Shown: positions 58,031 through 64,000 of the stretch, piece by piece
Numbering within the stretch: position 1 is the first letter of the stretch
Layout: each line of letters opens with the position of its first letter
DNA from: UBA1231 sp045123185
Lineage (GTDB): Bacteria; Bacillota_I; Bacilli_A; ML615J-28; CAG-313
Assembly (NCBI GenBank): GCA_045123185.1
Contig: JBGVIL010000086.1
Location: 1-64,000, forward strand
Length of the DNA: 64,000 nt
Reading direction: 5' to 3'
Made by a program: the position numbers and the translations under genes
The notes under the pieces: generated by a model
The model's input: the letters and a program-made list of their open reading frames with translations, nothing else
Databases searched by the model: none
Told to the model about the DNA's origin: nothing

Positions 58031-58624
58031 ATGAATAAATTTACATTACCAACATTAGAAGAACGAATAGAATATAAAAAACAAGAAGATGAAAAATTGA
58101 AAAAGCGTATCGAAGAATCTGTTAAAAAATTAGATAAAGAACTAAAAGAAGCGAAAGAAAGACTTGATAGAGTTGCTATTGGTTTTGGGTATAGTCCATC
58201 TTATTTTAGTAAAGAAAATATTGAAAAAAGAGAAAGAAAAAAAGAACTTGAAAGAATACAAATTAGAAAAGAAATTGAACAAGAACTTCGTAAAGAATAT
58301 GATAAAAAATATAAAATATTTACTGAAAAATATAAAAGTTCTAATTATAGAAGTTCTAGTTCCACAAGTGAATCCAAAATTGAGAGTTTATCACTTTTTT
58401 CATATGAAGGTTCTCCAATAACACGTCATAGTGGTGGTTCTTTACCAATGATGTCACCATTATATGAACCAACTAGTTGTTATCCTAGTAATAATTACGA
58501 TTGTTGTAAACTTTTTGATGAAATGGCAAAAAATCCAAATTATGCACATTGGTTAGTACAAGTTGGTAATCCTAGTTGTAGTGATGGTCCTTCTTGGGAA
58601 TGTGGTAGTTTAGGAAACTATTAA
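58031..58624 (+). CDS. Coiled-coil protein with Ser/Cys-rich C-terminus, unknown
   Basis: 197 residues. A highly charged coiled coil fills the first 110 residues (ERIEYKKQEDEKLKKRIEES, KRERKKELERIQIRKEIEQE). A Ser-rich linker (SSNYRSSSSTSESK) and a small Cys-containing domain follow (YDCCKLFDEMAKNPNYAHWL, SCSDGPSWECGS). No family recognised. Confidence 0.5.
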   Translation: MNKFTLPTLEERIEYKKQEDEKLKKRIEESVKKLDKELKEAKERLDRVAIGFGYSPSYFSKENIEKRERKKELERIQIRKEIEQELRKEYDKKYKIFTEKYKSSNYRSSSSTSESKIESLSLFSYEGSPITRHSGGSLPMMSPLYEPTSCYPSNNYDCCKLFDEMAKNPNYAHWLVQVGNPSCSDGPSWECGSLGNY

Positions 58625-58657
58625 TATAAATTAATAACTTTTTAAATAAAGAATAAT

Positions 58658-59194
58658 ATGGTAGTAATTCATCCAACAGATAGTACAACTGATTTTTTAA
58701 AAAAGATTTATCATAAAAGAGCAGTTAATCATTTTGTAAATGAAAATTATACAAATTCTGAATTAACATATTTACTTAATCATCAGTGTTATGAAAATGA
58801 AAGAGTATATATGTTAGGACACGGAAATGAATACGGTTTATTAGCAAAAACAAAAAAACAAGGTAGATTAATCATAAATTCAAAACACGTTGAATTTTTA
58901 AGAAAACTAGAATGTATTGGTGTTTGGTGTAATGCTAATATGTTTGCTGAAAAATATAATCTGAAAGGTTTGTTTACTGGAATGATTATCTCTGAAATGG
59001 ATGAAGCATATTGGTATGGTATTAACACAACTAATGAAGAACTTGAAGAGGAAAATGAAAAGTTTGCTATTAGATTAAAATATTGCATTCAAAAATATCC
59101 TTTAAATGAAGTTCCTATTAGAATGTTAGAAATGGATGATAAGAAAAGTCAATTAACAACATTTAACTATCAAAACATTTATTGGTATGAATAA
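58658..59194 (+). CDS. Possible caspase-fold-like protein (GHG/WCNA dyad), unknown
   Basis: 178 residues. VYMLGHGNEYGLLAK supplies a His in a GHG turn and LECIGVWCNANMFAEKYN supplies a Cys in WCNA, followed by GLFTGMIISEMDEA. The order strand-GHG, strand-Cys-Ala and a later SGM/ISE strand resembles the His-Cys dyad of caspase/CHAT-like clan CD peptidases. This is a fold-level guess; no experimental family is known to me. Its 3' end is partly duplicated just downstream. Confidence 0.5.
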   Translation: MVVIHPTDSTTDFLKKIYHKRAVNHFVNENYTNSELTYLLNHQCYENERVYMLGHGNEYGLLAKTKKQGRLIINSKHVEFLRKLECIGVWCNANMFAEKYNLKGLFTGMIISEMDEAYWYGINTTNEELEEENEKFAIRLKYCIQKYPLNEVPIRMLEMDDKKSQLTTFNYQNIYWYE

Positions 59195-59243
59195 AAATAT
59201 ATTAAAAATAACATTTAACTATCAAAACATATATGGGAATAAT
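59156..59243 (+). repeat. Tandem partial duplication of the 58658 gene tail
   Basis: aacatttaactatcaaaaca occurs at about 59158-59177 (inside the gene) and again at about 59211-59230 after the stop, each followed by a similar t-attggtatgaat / tatgggaataat end. Confidence 0.7.
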
Positions 59244-59262
59244 AATTTAACATAAATTAACT

Positions 59263-59305
59263 AGGAGATATTTGTATATCTCCTTTTTTTGTATTATCTT
59301 TGTAT
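59263..59305 (+). promoter_or_regulatory. Terminator-promoter module (GGAGATA type)
   Basis: AGGAGATAT pairs with ATATCTCCT, followed by tttttttgtattatctttgta. Confidence 0.78.
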
Positions 59306-59353
59306 TATCAAAAGAAAATAAATAGATTAATAACTTTTTAAATAAAGAATAAT

Positions 59354-59896
59354 ATGACAGTACAAGAAATTTTATTTGGTATTAAGACAAATTGTGTTTA
59401 TTATAATTTAAAAGAAAATTATGATTATATACTTAAAATATATGATAATAGATACATTGTTTATATACCATTAAATAATAATAAAGATTCATTTAATCAA
59501 TGTTTTGGTCTTAAAAGAATTCTTTTTCATTGTGTGTGTTGTGAAGAAAAATATTATAAAATGTATTATAATGATTATAAAAGAATTGACTATGTAAAAA
59601 TTTTTATAATTGATTCAAAAAATTATAGTGAATTTCGTTCACCAAGTAATGACATTACATTTTGGTTTAAAAATGATGAAAATGAATTATCAATAAAGAG
59701 AATACATATTGGTAATAATGATGATTGTTATAATGGTGAAAATAAAATGTCATTATTTAATTCAATTAATAAGGTTTTTAAAAATAAATATGAAAAAGAA
59801 TTATTATCTCTTTTAGAGATTGGTAATTTATTTGATAATAATAGAATTGAATTTTTAAAATTATATAACAATTTTAAAAACCATGAAAACAAATAA
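59354..59896 (+). CDS. Unknown protein
   Basis: 180 residues. VQEILFGIKTNCVYYNLKEN opens it; FHCVCCEEKYYKMYYNDYKR is Cys/Tyr-rich; the C-terminal third is helical. It overlaps the next gene by 14 bases. No family recognised. Confidence 0.5.
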   Translation: MTVQEILFGIKTNCVYYNLKENYDYILKIYDNRYIVYIPLNNNKDSFNQCFGLKRILFHCVCCEEKYYKMYYNDYKRIDYVKIFIIDSKNYSEFRSPSNDITFWFKNDENELSIKRIHIGNNDDCYNGENKMSLFNSINKVFKNKYEKELLSLLEIGNLFDNNRIEFLKLYNNFKNHENK

Positions 59897-60269
59897 ATCA
59901 AAAAAGTTTAAAGAATTAAAGGTTGGTGATGTAATTTATTATTGCAATCATCGTAATTCTTTTAATAAAGAAACAATTTTAAATGGAAATGCTTTGCAAG
60001 TAAGAGAATTTAAAATTGATAAAATAGTTCGTGAAAAAAGATATGTCACTATTCAAGATTTTCATTTAGGTAGAGGCTTATGTTTATATTCAAATGTAAT
60101 GAAAGCATATAAACCATATCATACATATTCTACTTCTAAAGAATTCATTGAAAAAGAAATTAAATATTGTGTTAAACAATATATGACTGCTTTAAAAGAA
60201 AAAATTAAATATGGTAAGAGAGCAGAAAAAGAATTAAATGAATTGTTGAATTCAAAGATTATATTATGA
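59883..60269 (+). CDS. GDKI-family small protein, unknown
   Basis: 128 residues. KKFKELKVGDVIYYCNHRNS is the family start, followed by a barrel-like strand set and a helical C-terminus (YCVKQYMTALKEKIKYGKRA). It overlaps the next family member by 4 bases. Confidence 0.55.
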   Translation: MKTNKSKKFKELKVGDVIYYCNHRNSFNKETILNGNALQVREFKIDKIVREKRYVTIQDFHLGRGLCLYSNVMKAYKPYHTYSTSKEFIEKEIKYCVKQYMTALKEKIKYGKRAEKELNELLNSKIIL

Positions 60270-60676
60270 AAGAAAAAATTTTTGGTGAATTAAATATAGG
60301 TGATAAAATATATGTTTTTAATTCTAATAAAGAAGATAATTGCATAATTAAAGAAATTATTATTTGTTCAATCACATCACCTTTAATATTTTTATTTAGA
60401 ACTGATAGTTTTATTAATAAAATACAAATAACTGATTATAGTCTTAATGTTGTTGAAAAAAATGGTATTATATATGCAACATCAAAATCTCTTATTTTTG
60501 AATATCTAAAATCTAGATATGAAGTTGTAAAAAGCAATATTAACTATTATCAGAAAAAAATTAAATTACTTGAAAAAGAAATTTTTGAATGTGAAGAAAA
60601 TACTAAACATTATGAAAAAGAAAAAGGTAAATTATTATCCTTTATTGGTAGATTAAAAGATAGGTATTATTTATAA
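60266..60676 (+). CDS. GDKI-family small protein, unknown
   Basis: 136 residues. IFGELNIGDKIYVFNSNKED is the family start. A strand-rich middle and a C-terminal coiled coil (YYQKKIKLLEKEIFECEENT) follow. It is in tandem with 59883-60269. Confidence 0.55.
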   Translation: MKEKIFGELNIGDKIYVFNSNKEDNCIIKEIIICSITSPLIFLFRTDSFINKIQITDYSLNVVEKNGIIYATSKSLIFEYLKSRYEVVKSNINYYQKKIKLLEKEIFECEENTKHYEKEKGKLLSFIGRLKDRYYL

Positions 60677-60689
60677 ATTATTGAATATT

Positions 60690-61145
60690 ATGACTGATAA
60701 AGAACTTGATTTAATTAAGAAGATTTTATCCGTTAAGGGTGATATTGATAAGTATGTAATTCTTTGTGAAGATGAACAAGGAAGACATATTAAATATGCA
60801 TTTATTGATGGTGAACCACACGATAATAGATGTTTATCTTGGTATGATAAATTACAGCCAAATGCTTTGAAAAGAAATGGGCATAAGGTTGATGAATGGA
60901 AACTACACGAAGTGGGTAAAATTTATTGGCTTAATTGTTTTACTTGTGGGTGTGCTGATAAAGAAGGTGATTCACATTGTAGTCCAGGTCATCCAAAGAA
61001 AAGATGCTTGGAATGTACAGCAAAACGTTGGACATATGAAGAACCAGTTAAATGTGCTTGTTGGTTTCTTGAAGAAGTAGATTTTAATAGTATTAATTTT
61101 AAATTAAATCTAAAAGAAATTAAAGAATTGGCTAATTATGAATAA
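60690..61145 (+). CDS. Cysteine-rich unknown protein
   Basis: 151 residues from ATG 60690 (a TTG at 60681 is less likely). The middle has a dense Cys/His cluster: WLNCFTCGCADKEGDSHCSP, then KKRCLECTAKRW and VKCACWFLEE. These could form two zinc sites. Related Cys clusters occur in phage proteins of unknown role. Base use is less AT-rich than the neighbours. Confidence 0.5.
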   Translation: MTDKELDLIKKILSVKGDIDKYVILCEDEQGRHIKYAFIDGEPHDNRCLSWYDKLQPNALKRNGHKVDEWKLHEVGKIYWLNCFTCGCADKEGDSHCSPGHPKKRCLECTAKRWTYEEPVKCACWFLEEVDFNSINFKLNLKEIKELANYE

Positions 61146-61177
61146 AAATATAAGTTGCGTTAAAAAAGTAAATATAT

Positions 61178-61489
61178 ATGGGTAAATTATATGATGGGTT
61201 AGTTGAATATTTTAATAATACACCAAAAGAAAAGATAGATAAGGATTTTGATGAAATACATAAAAAATATGGTCATATTGGACCTAATATTGAAGAATAT
61301 ATTAAATATCTTGATGATATTAATAAAGATATTGATAAAAAATATCAATTTTATTTAAGCATATGTAACATTAAGAATCCTATGACAAGAAGTGAATTTA
61401 TTGATGCAGTTAGAGAAGGTAGAACATATGCATTTCCAACTAAAAAAGAAGGTGTGTTAAGATATTACAAGTGTGGGGATTTGAAATAA
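61178..61489 (+). CDS. Small unknown protein
   Basis: 103 residues, helical. LYDGLVEYFNNTPKEKIDKD opens it (a start seen in other small Bacteroidota phage proteins: LxxFFxxTPxExxxKDxxE), and REGRTYAFPTKKEGVLRYYK closes it. A terminator follows directly. Confidence 0.5.
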   Translation: MGKLYDGLVEYFNNTPKEKIDKDFDEIHKKYGHIGPNIEEYIKYLDDINKDIDKKYQFYLSICNIKNPMTRSEFIDAVREGRTYAFPTKKEGVLRYYKCGDLK

Positions 61490-61522
61490 GAGAGGTTTAT
61501 GTAACTTCTCTTATTTTTTTAT
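61485..61522 (+). terminator. Rho-independent terminator
   Basis: AATAAGAGAGGTT pairs with AACTTCTCTTATT (one bulge), followed by a T-run. A promoter (ttgttttttaaaa ... tatgtatttttgcaatg, to about 61578) follows. Confidence 0.75.
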
Positions 61523-61595
61523 AAAAAAAGTTAATAATTTTTTTGTTTTTTAAAAATAAAATATGTATTTTTGCAATGTTAAAAGATATTAATAA

Positions 61596-62351
61596 ATGAA
61601 ATTAGACATTGCAAATATAACTAAAGATTATAAATTATTGGATAAATATATTCATGACATATGGAAAAAGTATTTTAGTGATGGAAATAAGAGTGGTTTT
61701 GGTGGTATTATCTTTGGCAAGATAAAACCAACTACAATTGATGAATTTTATGAAAATCAACAAAAATATGCTTATAATAATATTAAACTAAAAATAAGAG
61801 AACGAGGTTTAACTTATGAAGAACTAATTGAATTAGCATATGAACTTAAAGAAAAATGTGAATCACATTTATTAGAAAAGAAATATAACATTGAATATTA
61901 TATAAATTATATTATATATGTAAATTATATACAAACATTTAATGGTAAAATTGGTGAAAAGAGAGTTTCTGATTCATTAATAAAATTAGGTTATGATGTT
62001 AAACTTAGTAATAGCAAAGAAGATAATTATTATGGTTTAGATATTATATTTGGTAAAAATGGTTTATTAAATAATGCTATACAATTAAAACATTTTACAT
62101 TTTTATTATCTAATAAAGAGTCTGTTTTAGAAGATATTAAAGAATTAAAAGAAAAATATTATAAAAGTAAAAAAGAATTAGGAATTGAGACTTTTTATCT
62201 TTTTTATAATAAATTTAAATGTGGGTATTATTGTTTTGAAAATGATAAATGTTTAATTTCATTTAATGATTTAAATGAAAAAATTTTAAATAAAAATTTA
62301 AATGAAAGGAATGAATACCTTAATAAATTAAAAATAAAAGAAACATTATAA
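61596..62351 (+). CDS. MjaI-like PD-(D/E)XK nuclease
   Basis: 251 residues. A helical N-terminal half is followed by a nuclease-like core: FNGKIGEKRVSDSLIKLGYD (Glu in the first helix), GLDIIFGKNG (Asp) and NAIQLKHFTFLLSN (Q-x-K). The order E...D...QxK and the QLKHFTF sequence resemble MjaI-type restriction enzymes. No companion methyltransferase is adjacent, so it could be a solitary nuclease that attacks host or rival DNA, or a recombination enzyme. It has its own promoter. Confidence 0.6.
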   Translation: MKLDIANITKDYKLLDKYIHDIWKKYFSDGNKSGFGGIIFGKIKPTTIDEFYENQQKYAYNNIKLKIRERGLTYEELIELAYELKEKCESHLLEKKYNIEYYINYIIYVNYIQTFNGKIGEKRVSDSLIKLGYDVKLSNSKEDNYYGLDIIFGKNGLLNNAIQLKHFTFLLSNKESVLEDIKELKEKYYKSKKELGIETFYLFYNKFKCGYYCFENDKCLISFNDLNEKILNKNLNERNEYLNKLKIKETL

Positions 62352-62353
62352 TA

Positions 62354-62620
62354 ATGGAATTAAATGAGTATTTGATAAGAGATTTATTAAGTTTAGAAAA
62401 TGATAATAGCGTTTCTTTAACGAATGCTTTATCAGTTTTAATAAATGATTATCATATAAATGTTGAATTATTAATGAATGATAATTACGAACCTTATTAT
62501 ATTATAAATGTTGAAGATGTTATAAAATCAAATATGGCAATGGAAGATTTATTATATATTAGAAATAATGGTTGGGAATTATCAAGTGATAGAAAATATA
62601 TTGTTAAATTTTTAAAATAG
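62354..62620 (+). CDS. Small unknown protein
   Basis: 88 residues, helical with a central strand (VELLMNDNYEPYYIINVEDV). Ends in TAG, one of only three TAG stops I found in the window. Located 2 bases after the nuclease gene and 8 bases before ssb. No family recognised. Confidence 0.5.
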   Translation: MELNEYLIRDLLSLENDNSVSLTNALSVLINDYHINVELLMNDNYEPYYIINVEDVIKSNMAMEDLLYIRNNGWELSSDRKYIVKFLK

Positions 62621-62628
62621 TTTTTATA

Positions 62629-63075
62629 ATGAGTTTAATTATTAATTTTAATGCGAGATTGGGTCGTGATGCTGAAATTAAGCAGACACAAAATGGAAGT
62701 CAATATGTTGCTTTTACATGTGCAACAGATGTGTTTACAAATGGTAATACTGAAACAGTATGGTTTAATGTAACTGATTTTAGTGAAAGAACTTTAAAGA
62801 TTGCTCAATATTTGACAAAGGGAAAATTGGTTAGTATTTGTGGCGAATATTTTGATAGAATTTACACAAATAAAAATAATGAACAACAGATTGGTCGTGA
62901 TGTTAAGGCTTTGAGAATTGATTTTATTTCAACTGGACGTGATGCAACTAGTGAAACTGCAACACAAACTTCTCAACCACAAGTAGTTTCTTCTACCCAA
63001 CAGCCAATGCCTCAAATGCCTCAAATGCAAATGAGTGTATCAACTAATGTTGATGAAGATGATTTACCATTCTAA
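62629..63075 (+). CDS. ssb: Single-stranded DNA-binding protein
   Basis: 148 residues. The OB-fold start has LIINFNARLGRDAEIKQTQN and GSQYVAFTCATD, then VWFNVTDFS and YLTKGKLVSICGEYFD. A Gln/Pro-rich linker follows, and the protein ends in the acidic tip DEDDLPF used to recruit partner proteins. It coats single-stranded DNA in replication and recombination. A terminator and a promoter follow. Confidence 0.92.
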   Translation: MSLIINFNARLGRDAEIKQTQNGSQYVAFTCATDVFTNGNTETVWFNVTDFSERTLKIAQYLTKGKLVSICGEYFDRIYTNKNNEQQIGRDVKALRIDFISTGRDATSETATQTSQPQVVSSTQQPMPQMPQMQMSVSTNVDEDDLPF

Positions 63076-63110
63076 TTTAGTTTTTTATAAAGAATTTTTC
63101 ACAACAATTG

Positions 63111-63152
63111 TAAAGGGGAGACATTATATGTAAGTATAATATACTTCCCTTT
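63111..63152 (+). terminator. Hairpin terminator after ssb
   Basis: AAAGGGGAG pairs with CTTCCCTTT (one G-T mismatch/wobble) around a long AT loop, followed by attttttaac. Confidence 0.6.
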
Positions 63153-63194
63153 ATTTTTTAACATTTTTTAAAAGAATAAATTTTGATAAATCAA

Positions 63195-63222
63195 AAAAAA
63201 GATATATTTTTGCAGTATAGAA
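63195..63222 (+). promoter_or_regulatory. Promoter of the TelA-like gene
   Basis: gatatatttttgcagtata holds the -7 box (TATTTTTGC); the -33 region is ttttgataaa at 63181. A true Shine-Dalgarno-like AAAGGAGA (63244-63251) precedes ATG 63258, which is unusual here. Confidence 0.6.
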
Positions 63223-63257
63223 ATAAAGTAATTATAAATTTTAAAAAGGAGAATAAT

Positions 63258-64000
63258 ATGGAAGATAAAGGTTTTGAAGTATTGGATGCAGAAATTGTAG
63301 AAATCCCTAACAAGGAAAAACCACAAAAGATTACTGCACGTGATATGGGTAGAATTATTGATGAAAGTGGTAATGTTAACATTACTGCATTAACTCCAAG
63401 TGATAAGGAACGTTATAATAAGTTGACTAAAAATATTGTAGTTACAGATATTAATAGTATTACTAATTATGGTTCTGAATTACAAAACACGATGACAAAA
63501 TATTCTAATGATTTCTTGTCAGCAGTAAGAACTCAACAAAGTGGTGAAATGGGTGAATTAATTAATAATTTACTTGCTGAACTTGATTATATTGATGTTG
63601 ATGAATTAAAAGCACCAACAAAGATTAAACGAATGTTGAGAAAGTTGCCAATTATTAAACATATGGTTACTAGTGTTGAGAAAATTATGGGTAAATATGA
63701 TACAATATCAAAGAATATTGACCAAATTACCAATAAAATTTCAGCAACAAGAATGACATCATTAAGAGATAATAATGCACTTCAAGTAATGTTTGAAAAT
63801 AACATTGAATATGGCAAGCAAATTGATGAATACATCATTGCTGGTAAAATTAAACTTGAAGAAGTTAAAAATAAATTGGATGAAATGATGTCAAACACTC
63901 AAAATTATGAGGCTCATGAAATTCAAGATATGCAAACGTTCTATAATAATTTGGATAGACGATTGACTGAAATGTTAACATTGAGATATGTTATTAAGCA
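63258..64000 (+). CDS. TelA-like (toxic anion resistance family) protein, cut by window end
   Basis: 247 codons are visible and the frame runs off the right edge. ITNYGSELQNTMTKYSNDFL, then SAVRTQQSGEMGELINNLL and VEKIMGKYDTISKNIDQITN match the helical TelA pattern. A following SLRDNNALQVMFENNIEYGK and IDEYIIAGKIKLEE support it. TelA proteins are linked to tellurite and toxic-anion resistance and occur with TerD/vWA proteins in large phages; their molecular role is not established. It has a good promoter and an unusual ribosome-binding site. Confidence 0.8.
   Translation, partial: MEDKGFEVLDAEIVEIPNKEKPQKITARDMGRIIDESGNVNITALTPSDKERYNKLTKNIVVTDINSITNYGSELQNTMTKYSNDFLSAVRTQQSGEMGELINNLLAELDYIDVDELKAPTKIKRMLRKLPIIKHMVTSVEKIMGKYDTISKNIDQITNKISATRMTSLRDNNALQVMFENNIEYGKQIDEYIIAGKIKLEEVKNKLDEMMSNTQNYEAHEIQDMQTFYNNLDRRLTEMLTLRYVIK

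Noticed and set aside
1..64000. Alternative genetic code 15 (TAG read as Gln), as in Lak-type phages of the same hosts
   Set aside because: Conserved genes (dnaK exons, dnaJ, tyrS, IF-3, tnpB, ssb) are fully open without needing TAG as sense, and TAG is used as a stop at 47418-47420, 48211-48213 and 62618-62620. TAG stops are rare and each is followed soon by TAA, so a full-genome check is still reasonable.

Overview
The window is a 64 kb, gene-dense, very AT-rich piece of what is most likely a large (jumbo-class) lytic phage of a Bacteroidota host such as a gut Bacteroides or Prevotella relative. The phage call rests on a T4 gp46-like recombination ATPase, two small sigma-70 factors, a tail-fibre protein with an S74 intramolecular chaperone, a DUF1360-like membrane protein, many tiny overlapping genes, free-standing homing-type endonucleases, and introns and inteins. 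The host call rests on intergenic spacers that repeatedly carry Bacteroidota-type promoters (a TTTG-rich -33 box and a -7 box of the form TAnnTTTG or TATnTTTTG) and on the near absence of Shine-Dalgarno sites. No capsid, portal, terminase or polymerase gene lies in this window. All reading frames are consistent with the standard bacterial code, although TAG is a rare stop.

Layout. 0-3.4 kb: recombination (SbcC/gp46-like) and a sigma factor. 3.4-10 kb: small proteins with a recurring N-terminal helix, two membrane proteins, then a leftward block of five small genes. 10-17 kb: an accessory block with an EcoRI-like restriction endonuclease, a D12-class adenine methyltransferase, a vWA protein, a Mom/GNAT-like protein, a P-loop kinase and a ClpP paralogue. 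17-27 kb: small genes, an 888-residue fibre, a RecB/Cas4-like nuclease interrupted by an intein, and phosphatases. 27-33.9 kb: a chaperone and translation block: dnaK split by a group I intron, dnaJ, Nudix, a macro-like protein, IF-3 and a second sigma factor. 34-40 kb: a Ro60-like vWA protein, a YqeY homologue with an in-frame stop, and a DUF2829/Tad2-like gene broken by a TnpB element. 39.7-48.5 kb: macrodomain, radical SAM, phosphoribosyltransferase, methyltransferase, rubredoxin, three paralogues of an unknown family, and an HNH homing endonuclease. 48.5-51 kb: a minimal type V CRISPR locus (a Cas12f-like effector of about 466 residues, a predicted tracrRNA, and an array of 13 repeats and 12 spacers) with no adaptation genes. 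51-64 kb: a third zinc-repeat nuclease, a complete tyrosyl-tRNA synthetase, a NADAR gene with an in-frame stop, two degenerate tRNA-like sequences, many small unknown genes behind a repeated terminator-promoter module, an MjaI-like nuclease, SSB and a TelA-like protein.

How it fits together. Three themes recur. (1) Host takeover and translation support: sigma factors, IF-3, TyrRS, DnaK/DnaJ and ClpP. (2) Inter-genome conflict: restriction-modification, a possible Mom-like modification, the Cas12f-CRISPR locus, and a set of ADP-ribose/NAD-related proteins (DarG-like macrodomain, second macro-like protein, Nudix, NADAR, Tad2-like) that may oppose DarTG- or Thoeris-type host defence. (3) Heavy colonisation by selfish elements: group I intron, class 3 intein, TnpB, HNH, GIY-YIG and three zinc-repeat nucleases. 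Several of these sit in conserved active-site codons or leave duplicated gene tails. The best candidate for an exciting system is the phage-borne Cas12f-type locus with its recognisable tracrRNA; the EcoRI-like R-M block and the ADP-ribose set come next.
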